A program made the position numbers and the translations under genes. DNA of 17,447 bases, from assembly GCA_034679905.1 (NCBI GenBank), contig JAXDAH010000111.1, forward strand, positions 1 to 17,447. Reading direction: 5' to 3'. The number at the start of each line of letters is the position of its first letter. Position 1 is the stretch's first letter. A model generated the notes under the pieces. That model ran no database searches. It was not told where the DNA came from and was given only the letters and a program-made list of their open reading frames with translations. This DNA is from JASEFH01 sp034679905. GTDB lineage: Archaea > Halobacteriota > Methanomicrobia > Methanomicrobiales > JACTUA01. Below are positions 6,433 to 12,273 of the stretch, one piece after another.

Positions 6433-7258
6433 ACAGGTACCATTCGCCCCGCCGTCACTTCAAACTTTACAACCAGGGATGCGCTGGTTCGGTTCTGCCC
6501 GATCCTCGTGCGGCAGTCCCGAGAACCGCGCTGATGCCTCTGCCGAAAGAACGGGTGGGGGGATGGTCGCAAGCGTATTGCAGCGACGGTATGGCCTGGA
6601 TCATCTCCTGGCCATCGATCCCGCGGGTTCGGAGGCGTGCGTCCCCTCTTCGATGCGGGGAGGGATGGTATGACGAGCGGATCGGAGCGCACCGCGGGCA
6701 GAGTGAACAGGGCCGGACGGGTATGGGAGCACGGCGGGAGTGATCCCGGCCCTTACCGCCGGGGTGAGGTAAGCCCCGATACCGAGACGCCGGTAGTCGG
6801 GAGCGGGCGGGGATGCCCGCCTGGATCGAAGGGCTCCGACTCGAAACCACCATGATGCAGCATCTGCAGGAGGCTATTAGATGCGTGGGTGAATCTACGG
6901 GGTATCGTTTCCCGCTGCGAACAGTTCTGATTTGGGGCAGAGTTGCGATCGACTCACACCCGATGTCGGGATCGACGGCAGGTGACAGATTGAACGCAGA
7001 TGCACCCTTCCCGTGCCCCCTCGGTGTGAGCTCCCTGGCGGGATCGCCCCAATCCCGACCTCTCCCGCTTCATTCGCAGGTGGCGTTCCATTCGCGTCCT
7101 CCCCCTCTAGCTTCTCCCAGAAACGCGGAGATCTCCGTCGTCTCCACTCTCGACCAGGTCGCTATCACGCCCCGGACTGCCAGAAGACCGGGTCAGGCGG
7201 ACGGTTATATGAATCCCCGTCGATGCCATTTTATGGCTGGGAGTGGTACCGTACATGA
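6433..7258. other. Long intergenic region between cofG and cofC
   Basis: Eight hundred base pairs separate two divergent F420 genes, far more than two promoters need. Reading frames here are short, overlapping and without recognisable domains. The part at 6740-6825 is GC-rich and can form hairpins: CTTACC (6752-6757) with GGTAAG (6768-6773), and GCGGGC (6803-6808) with GCCCGC (6815-6820). The right end carries the cofC promoter. It could hold a small RNA or an eroded gene; I see no tRNA cloverleaf. Confidence 0.45.
7201..7211 (+). promoter_or_regulatory. Candidate cofC promoter (BRE/TATA)
   Basis: ACGGTTATATG lies 48 bp upstream of the cofC start. The TATA core TTATAT (7205-7210) predicts transcription from about 7232-7236 and a leader of about 25 nt. 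The identical 11-mer occurs at 16700-16710 before the 16S rRNA gene, which supports promoter function. Confidence 0.5.
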
Positions 7259-7894
7259 ATGCCGGTGCACGCAGTCATCCCATTCAAACCTGAAAATCCA
7301 AAAACACGACTCTCCTCCGTGCTGAATCGCATCGAACGGGAACGATTTGCAGAGGCCATGCTGCAGGATGTGCTTCAGGCCGTCCTGGAAGGGGGTTGCG
7401 AACCGACGCTCCTGGTCACGCATCCATTCCGCGGGTGTGCCGGCATACCGGTGATCGTCGATCCTGGCGGTCTGAACGAGGCCCTGAACGCCCTGTTCCA
7501 GAAGACAACCGAACCGCTCCTGGTCATGATGTCCGATCTGCCGCTCGCCACCGGGGAGGCGGTGCGGCGCCTGATCGCCTCTCCCGCCGATATCGCGTTC
7601 GTGCCCGGGCGGGGCGGAGGTACGAATGCCATCTTTATCAGGCATCCGCGACGGTTCCGTGCCGACTTCTATGGCGCCAGCTTCCTGAAACACAAGAAGA
7701 TCGCAGAAGATGCCGGCGCCCCGTACGATGTGGTCGACTCGTTCCGGTTGCATACCGATGTGGACGAGGAAGAGGATCTGGTGGAGGTGCTCATCCACGG
7801 CGGGGGAATGTCGAGGAGGTTCCTGGTGGAGTCAGGATTCTCTCTTCGCATCGAAAACGGACGGGTCGGCGTGCAGCGCGATCCCCATGAATAG
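7259..7894 (+). CDS. cofC: 2-phospho-L-lactate guanylyltransferase CofC
   Basis: A 211-residue nucleotidyltransferase that activates 2-phospho-L-lactate with GTP to give lactyl-2-diphospho-5'-guanosine, the donor used by CofD to build F420-0. The N-terminal nucleotide-binding pattern is AVIPFKPENPKTRLS (5-19). VMMSDLPL (89-96) supplies the metal-binding Asp93, followed by VPGRGGGTNAIF (115-126). The C-terminal HTDVDEEEDL is also family-typical. The start is ATG 7259; an out-of-frame ATG occurs at 7255, and the purine-rich GGGAG (7239-7243) is rather distant. The last 63 bp (7832-7894) overlap the convergent cofE-family gene. Nearby cofG supports the F420 assignment. Confidence 0.95.
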   Translation: MPVHAVIPFKPENPKTRLSSVLNRIERERFAEAMLQDVLQAVLEGGCEPTLLVTHPFRGCAGIPVIVDPGGLNEALNALFQKTTEPLLVMMSDLPLATGEAVRRLIASPADIAFVPGRGGGTNAIFIRHPRRFRADFYGASFLKHKKIAEDAGAPYDVVDSFRLHTDVDEEEDLVEVLIHGGGMSRRFLVESGFSLRIENGRVGVQRDPHE

Positions 7895-8632
7895 GCAGCC
7901 CGAGGCGTCGATCGCGGCCACACCCTTCTCCTCGACGATCGGCAGACCGATGTTTCGCACAATCGCTGCCGGAACGCACTCGTCCGCCTCCCCCATGACC
8001 AGCTCGGCAGCGGATGCGATGCAGTCGGCAACAGCCCGCTGCGTTACGTGAAGCTCGCGCCCGAAGAGATCCCGTCGTCCGCGCTCGTCCACGACGGAGC
8101 GAATCCCGGCGACGCCGATGGCGATCCCGCTGCAGCCAAGGCGCATCGCGTGCGTTCGGGAGTCAGCGACGATCACCGCAGTCCGCACGTTGAAGCGCGC
8201 CTCAATCCCCCTGCGGAGGGATTCGGCGCTGGCATCTGGCTCAAGGGGAAGCAGCACCACGTACCCCGCCGGGGCGTTCGACTCGTCCACCCCGGCGTTC
8301 GGCAGCAGCGTCCCCCCCTTCATGGTGAGCAGAAAGCCCTCGATGCCGCCCACGATCGCATCGCTCTCCCCGAGGACCACCTCCACCAGATGCGGATCCA
8401 TGTGGTACCTCACGCCCAGCTCGATGGCGCGGGTCGAAGGCCTGATATCGGAGAGCCGCACCAGGCGGTTCTCCACCGTCGCCACCGCCGACTCCGCGAC
8501 GACCAGAATGTCGCCATCCTCGATACCACGGGCGCCGCTGCGGGCGGCTGCATCCGAGAGGATGCCTGCCAGGTCCTGCCCCGGTCGTACGATATCGGTC
8601 TTCAACCCGAACACGCTGAATGATTCTGTCAT
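7832..8632 (-). CDS. COG1478 amide ligase: F420-0:L-glutamate ligase (CofE) family, possibly a folate-type glutamate ligase
   Basis: A 266-residue member of the CofE family, GTP-dependent enzymes that form amide bonds with glutamate. Shared features are the N-terminal DGDILVVAESAV (39-50), NAGVDESN (112-119), PLEPDASAESLRRGIE, GIAIGVAGI, DLFGRELHVTQRAVADCIASAA (188 onward) and LVMGEADE. The loop that in classical CofE reads D-T-N-G-R is ADSRTH here (156-161); the metal-ligand aspartate (Asp157) is kept but the G-R pair is not. The reading frame stays open upstream across folP, but homology starts at ATG 8632, which has AGGAG upstream and an ATGA overlap with the folP stop (8629-8632). Nearby cofC and cofG favour an F420 role; direct coupling to folP and folD favours a dihydrofolate or folylglutamate ligase. 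A CofE-family protein has been proposed as the FolC substitute of chlamydiae, as I recall. The symbol is therefore left open. Confidence 0.85.
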   Translation of the reverse strand: MTESFSVFGLKTDIVRPGQDLAGILSDAAARSGARGIEDGDILVVAESAVATVENRLVRLSDIRPSTRAIELGVRYHMDPHLVEVVLGESDAIVGGIEGFLLTMKGGTLLPNAGVDESNAPAGYVVLLPLEPDASAESLRRGIEARFNVRTAVIVADSRTHAMRLGCSGIAIGVAGIRSVVDERGRRDLFGRELHVTQRAVADCIASAAELVMGEADECVPAAIVRNIGLPIVEEKGVAAIDASGCLFMGIALHADPSVFDAKRES

Positions 8633-9441
8633 TTCCGCTCCTGCATCTTGGCGGCGATCCGTAGCGCATCCGCCGCCTCCGCCACGTCGTGGCTCCGCAC
8701 GATGCTGGCGCCCCGTTCGACGAGCAGTGCCGTGAGCGCGATAGAACCGTGCAGCCGCCTCTCCGGCTCTCTCTGCAGCAGCTCCCCGATGAACGTCTTG
8801 CGGGAGATCGCCGCCAGGAGAGGGCGCTCGTAGCCCTCGAAGAGCGAGAAGTGGCGACAGAGCTCCCAGTCGTCCTCGCTCGTGCGATACGGCGTCCACT
8901 TCCCGATGCCGGGATCGAGGACGATCTCATCGATGCAGTATGTATCGCAGCGATCCAGCACCAGAGCGAGCGCCGCCAGTGTATCCTGGAGCCCGATGGC
9001 ATCCCCCGGCTGCTGCCGCGAGGCCATGACGATAGCCGGAAGGCCGTGATCCGCCACCTGCCCTGCCAGGACAGGATCCGAGAGGCCGCAGATGTCGTTC
9101 ACCGCATGGATCTCATGGGAGAGGGCGATCTCGAGCACTTCCGAGTGCATGGTGTCCACCGAGACAGTGATTCCGCTCCCGTCGAGCTCGGCGAGAGCGG
9201 CATCGATCCGCTCCCCCTCCTCCAGAACGCTCACCGGCGGAACGCCGGGAGCGGTGCTCCTGCCGCCTATATCGATCATATCGGCCCCCCTGGATACCAG
9301 CTCCACCGCCCGCTCGTACACCTTGCCGAGCGGCGTGTAGGATCCGGAAAAGAACGACTCGGGGCTGCAGTTGATCACTCCCATCAGCCGCACCGGTTCG
9401 CCGCTGCCAATCCGGATCCGGTTTATGGTGCAGGTGTTCAT
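8629..9441 (-). CDS. folP: Dihydropteroate synthase FolP
   Basis: A 270-residue TIM-barrel enzyme condensing hydroxymethyl-dihydropterin diphosphate with p-aminobenzoate (or, for methanopterin, a ribosylated aminobenzene). All family blocks are present: MGVINCSPESFF (20-31; Asn24), GADMIDIGGRSTAPG (52-66), SVDT (94-97; Asp96), AVNDICG (113-119), IVLDPGIGK (173-181), AAISRKTFIG (210-219; Lys215) and RSHDV (249-253; His251). The pterin/diphosphate residues are therefore retained, and the length matches bacterial FolP. It overlaps folD (ATGA at 9438-9441) and the downstream ligase (ATGA at 8629-8632). Sequence alone does not say whether the product is a folate or a methanopterin precursor; the folD-glyA context favours folate. 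Confidence 0.92.
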   Translation of the reverse strand: MNTCTINRIRIGSGEPVRLMGVINCSPESFFSGSYTPLGKVYERAVELVSRGADMIDIGGRSTAPGVPPVSVLEEGERIDAALAELDGSGITVSVDTMHSEVLEIALSHEIHAVNDICGLSDPVLAGQVADHGLPAIVMASRQQPGDAIGLQDTLAALALVLDRCDTYCIDEIVLDPGIGKWTPYRTSEDDWELCRHFSLFEGYERPLLAAISRKTFIGELLQREPERRLHGSIALTALLVERGASIVRSHDVAEAADALRIAAKMQERK

Positions 9442-10265
9442 CGTCTCGACCTTGCCGCTCGAAATGTATTCTCCATCAGAGACGAGATGGTCATCGGACC
9501 TACGCCGCCGGGGACGGGCGATATCCAGGAGGCCTTCTCCCGCACCTCATCGAACGCCACATCCCCGCAGAGCTTCCCGTCCACATAGTTGGTCCCCACG
9601 TCGACCACCACCGTGTCCGCTCTCACCATATCTGCCGTGACGGACCGCGCCCGCCCCGTGGCGCTGACCAGGAGATCCGCCTCGCGGGTTTTTGCGGCGA
9701 GATCCCTTGTTCTGCTGTGGCAGATGGTCACGGTCGCGTCCGCGTTCAGCAACAGAGCTGCAAGCGGCCTTCCCACCTCGACGCTCCTCCCGATCACGAC
9801 CGCATCCATCCCGGCAGGAGCGATACCGTACTCGGAGAGGAGGGTCATGATCCCGAGCGGAGTCGCGGGCGAGAATACGGCGTGGCCGGCGAAGAGAGCC
9901 CCCAGGTTGCAGGGGTGGAACCCATCCACGTCCTTCGTCGGATCGACTGCCGAGAGGACTGTTTCCGTGTCCATATGAGGTGGGAGCGGCAGCTGCACCA
10001 GGATGCCGTCGACATCCGGGTCCCGGTTCAGGCGGTCGATGCTCGCCAACAGCTCGGCGGGCTGCGCAGTTTCTGGAATCTCCAAGCCAATCGAGCCGAT
10101 ACCAACCCTCTCGCAGGCGCGGTGCTTCATCTGTACGTAGAGCCGGCTCGCCGGGTCGTCGCCCACGATGATCGTGGCAAGCCGGGGTCGAATCCCGGAT
10201 GCTTCGATCTCCCGGGAGAGCCTATCGAGTCTTCTTTCCGAGACTGATTTTCCGTCCAGTATCAT
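9438..10265 (-). CDS. folD: Bifunctional methylene-tetrahydrofolate dehydrogenase/cyclohydrolase FolD
   Basis: A 275-residue enzyme that oxidises methylene-THF with NAD(P)+ and hydrolyses the methenyl product to 10-formyl-THF. Visible motifs are SRLYVQMKHRACERVGI with the cyclohydrolase Lys47, DGILVQLPLP (86-95), KDVDGFHPCNLG (111-122), the dinucleotide-binding VVIGRSVEVGRPLAALL (156-172), ATVTICHSRT and SPVPGGVGPMT near the C-terminus. PATPLG replaces the common PCTPxG, and SVEVGRP the common SNIVGRP; both look like tolerated variants. The gene is coupled on both sides: ATGA with glyA (10262-10265) and with folP (9438-9441). FolD works with folate rather than methanopterin, so its presence implies a separate folate pool in this methanogen. 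Confidence 0.96.
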   Translation of the reverse strand: MILDGKSVSERRLDRLSREIEASGIRPRLATIIVGDDPASRLYVQMKHRACERVGIGSIGLEIPETAQPAELLASIDRLNRDPDVDGILVQLPLPPHMDTETVLSAVDPTKDVDGFHPCNLGALFAGHAVFSPATPLGIMTLLSEYGIAPAGMDAVVIGRSVEVGRPLAALLLNADATVTICHSRTRDLAAKTREADLLVSATGRARSVTADMVRADTVVVDVGTNYVDGKLCGDVAFDEVREKASWISPVPGGVGPMTISSLMENTFRAARSRR

Positions 10266-11509
10266 GCCAGCTCTGGGAATATGGGGAACCTTGCGGAGAG
10301 GTCGGTCACCTCGGCATGCGACTCCTCTATCACCTTCGAGTCTTTAATATGTTTCACGACCCGGGCGATCAGCTCGCCAATCTGCCGCATCTCCTCTTCT
10401 TTCATCCCCCTCGAGGTGACGGCCGGTGTGCCGACACGGAGACCGCTCGTGACGAACGGGCTCTTGGTCTCCCGGGGGATCGTGTTCTTGTTCACGGTGA
10501 TGCCGGCTTTTCCAAGAGCGGTCTCCGCCTCCAGACCGGTGATCCCGTACTCGGTGAGATCGATCAGGATGAGGTGGTTATCCGTCCCACCGGAGACGAG
10601 CCGGAGTCCGGCATCCATCAGGGTCTCGGCCATCGTCTTGGCGTTTTTCACGATCTGCCGGTTGTATTCCTTGAACGAAGGCTCGAGAGCCTCTTTCAGG
10701 CAGACCGCTTTTGCCGCGATGGTGTTCATGAGCGGCCCGCCCTGCATGCCGGGAAAGACGGCGCGGTCGACCAGTGTGGCGTATTCCCGGTCACAGAGGA
10801 TGGCGCCGCCCCTCGGACCACGGAGCGTCTTGTGGGTGGTCGTGGTGGTGAAGTCGACGACACCGACGGGGGTGTTATGGATGTCGGCAGCGACCAGGCC
10901 CGCAATATGGGCGATATCCGCCATGCAGTAGGCATCGATACCCTCGGCAATCTCGGCGAACGCCCTGAAGTCGATCTCGCGGGGATAGGCGCTGGCGCCG
11001 CAGACGATCACCTTTGGTTTAGCCTTGCGGGCGAGTCCCTCCACCATGCCGTAGTCGAGGCATTCTGTCTCGAGATCCACCCCGTACTGGGTCACATGGT
11101 ACATCTTACCCGAGAAACTGACCGGCGAACCGTGCGAGAGGTGTCCTCCCTGCGTGAGGCTCATGCTCATCAGACTGTCCACGCTGCACTCCATGACCGC
11201 AAAATAGATGGCCATGTTGGCCTGCGTACCGGAATGGGGCTGTACATTGGCATGTTCGGCGTTGAAGAGCTTCTTCATGCGCTCCCGTGCAAGGTTCTCC
11301 ACTACATCGTAGTATTGGCAGCCTCCATAGTATCTCTTGCCCGGGTAGCCCTCCGCGTACTTGTTTGTCAGGATGGACCCCAGCGCCTCGAGCACCGCCC
11401 TGCTGGTGATGTTCTCCGAAGCAATGAGCTCCAGGCCATTGAGCTGACGCAAACGCTCCTTCTCGAGGAGATCTGCTATCTCCGGATCCGTTTCGGCAAG
11501 ATAAGACAT
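10262..11509 (-). CDS. glyA: Serine hydroxymethyltransferase GlyA
   Basis: A PLP enzyme of 415 residues interconverting serine and glycine while charging a pterin with a methylene group. The family landmarks are intact: LELIASENITS (26-36), NKYAEGYPGKRYYGG (49-63), NVQPHSGTQAN (88-98), ADIAHIAGL (197-205), and TTTTTHKTLRGPRGG with the PLP-binding Lys227. The length equals bacterial-type GlyA. Translation starts at ATG 11509; later starts would cut the conserved DPEIADLLEKER helix. There is no ribosome-binding site upstream, so a leaderless mRNA is plausible. It is the first gene of the glyA-folD-folP-ligase operon and overlaps folD by ATGA. Neighbouring folD suggests tetrahydrofolate as its C1 carrier here, although SHMTs of other methanogens use methanopterin. 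Confidence 0.97.
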   Translation of the reverse strand: MSYLAETDPEIADLLEKERLRQLNGLELIASENITSRAVLEALGSILTNKYAEGYPGKRYYGGCQYYDVVENLARERMKKLFNAEHANVQPHSGTQANMAIYFAVMECSVDSLMSMSLTQGGHLSHGSPVSFSGKMYHVTQYGVDLETECLDYGMVEGLARKAKPKVIVCGASAYPREIDFRAFAEIAEGIDAYCMADIAHIAGLVAADIHNTPVGVVDFTTTTTHKTLRGPRGGAILCDREYATLVDRAVFPGMQGGPLMNTIAAKAVCLKEALEPSFKEYNRQIVKNAKTMAETLMDAGLRLVSGGTDNHLILIDLTEYGITGLEAETALGKAGITVNKNTIPRETKSPFVTSGLRVGTPAVTSRGMKEEEMRQIGELIARVVKHIKDSKVIEESHAEVTDLSARFPIFPELA

Positions 11510-11510
11510 A

Positions 11511-11540
11511 CATATAAAGATGCATCGGCAAGGTAATATT
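11511..11540 (-). promoter_or_regulatory. Candidate glyA operon promoter elements
   Basis: Two TATA-like elements lie before glyA on the minus strand. AATATTA (11534-11540) is 25-31 bp from the ATG and would give an almost leaderless transcript. CTTTATATG (11511-11519) matches the consensus better but ends one base from the start codon, which would put transcription start inside the gene. The first fits the missing ribosome-binding site better. Confidence 0.35.
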
Positions 11541-11700
11541 GTTTCTTTTGGCGCATACTGGCGACCAATCGGGCAGGGACGGAATTCCGGCAGATCCCAT
11601 TTTTGAGTTTTCTGTACTGATTATGAAATTTTCGAAAAAATGCTGCAGGGATTCCGCGGGTTCGTTAATATTTAGTGCACAAATGGGGCGATATCACAAA

Positions 11701-11737
11701 TCTTATAGGTTACCAGTATGATGATTATTCTTAAGGG
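11701..11737 (+). promoter_or_regulatory. Candidate promoter and ribosome-binding site for the coiled-coil/smc/scpA operon
   Basis: The TATA-like TCTTATAGG (11701-11709) predicts transcription from about 11728-11732, immediately before AAGGG (11733-11737), which is 4 nt from ATG 11742. This arrangement decides the start of the next gene: the earlier in-frame ATG at 11718 would lie upstream of the transcript start. Confidence 0.45.
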
Positions 11738-11741
11738 TAGA

Positions 11742-12260
11742 ATGGCAGCAAAAGATGCACAGATTGCTTACCTGAAACATGAACTTGAGGTTCGGGAGAG
11801 AGAGATAAAAATGTTGTCGGAAGGGGACAAGGAGCCTGGCGTTGTTGATGGGCGGATAGCGGATCTCGAGGGGAAGATCCGCGAGATGGAGGCGCTGATG
11901 AAGGGGTTGACGGAAGAACTTCTGGATCTGAAGACCATCGTCATGAAGCTGCACGCAAAGGACGAAGAGCGGCGCGCTGCAATCCAGAGGCCTGCCGCCC
12001 CTCCGGCCCGCCAGAGGCCCGCCCCGGGGGCGCCCACCGAGAAGACATCCGCCCCTGCGGGCGATCTGAAGTTGATTATGCAGGCGGACGGCACCTTGAA
12101 ACCCGAAGGTAAGCAGAGAGAAGGGCTCATCGTGGCGAGTTCTCGCTACAATGCGATGCCAGCGAAGGGAAAGAACAAAGGGCGCATCGTCAGCGAAGAC
12201 AGAAAGAAGCCCGACGACCTGATCTATGCCCTAGAAGAAGAAAAGGAAAAGAACGATTAG
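11742..12260 (+). CDS. Uncharacterised coiled-coil protein encoded upstream of smc
   Basis: A 172-residue hydrophilic protein I do not recognise. Residues about 1-70 have the heptad pattern of a coiled coil (IAYLKHELEVREREIKML; LEGKIREMEALMKGLTEELL). A Pro/Ala-rich linker follows (about 80-105). The C-terminal third, from LKLIMQADGTLKPEGK on, is basic and then acidic, ending EEEKEKND. There is no signal peptide or membrane segment. I chose ATG 11742 because AAGGG is properly spaced; ATG 11718 would add eight residues (MMIILKGR) without a ribosome-binding site. The stop TAG (12258-12260) lies 13 bp before the smc start, so co-transcription with smc and scpA is very likely. A chromosome-organisation role is suggested only by that context. 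Confidence 0.75.
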   Translation: MAAKDAQIAYLKHELEVREREIKMLSEGDKEPGVVDGRIADLEGKIREMEALMKGLTEELLDLKTIVMKLHAKDEERRAAIQRPAAPPARQRPAPGAPTEKTSAPAGDLKLIMQADGTLKPEGKQREGLIVASSRYNAMPAKGKNKGRIVSEDRKKPDDLIYALEEEKEKND

Positions 12261-12273
12261 GGAGCTCACGTCT

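Noticed and set aside
6467..6853. A 128-codon minus-strand frame in the cofG-cofC gap
   Set aside because: Composition is rich in Arg, Pro and Ser with no domain, and overlapping frames on the other strand look equally plausible.
2229..7258. tRNA genes or CRISPR arrays in the long gaps
   Set aside because: I looked for a cloverleaf with a GTTCGA-type T loop and for regularly spaced repeats. Neither was found, and the repeats seen are too few and irregular.
8633..8899. N-terminal extension of the CofE-family frame into folP
   Set aside because: The extension overlaps the conserved C-terminal half of folP in another frame and has no family similarity. The ATGA junction and AGGAG site mark the start at 8632.
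10199..11536. A 445-codon open frame on the plus strand
   Set aside because: It lies exactly antisense to glyA, whose motifs are complete. Its translation has no recognisable domain and it is a shadow of GC-rich codon use.
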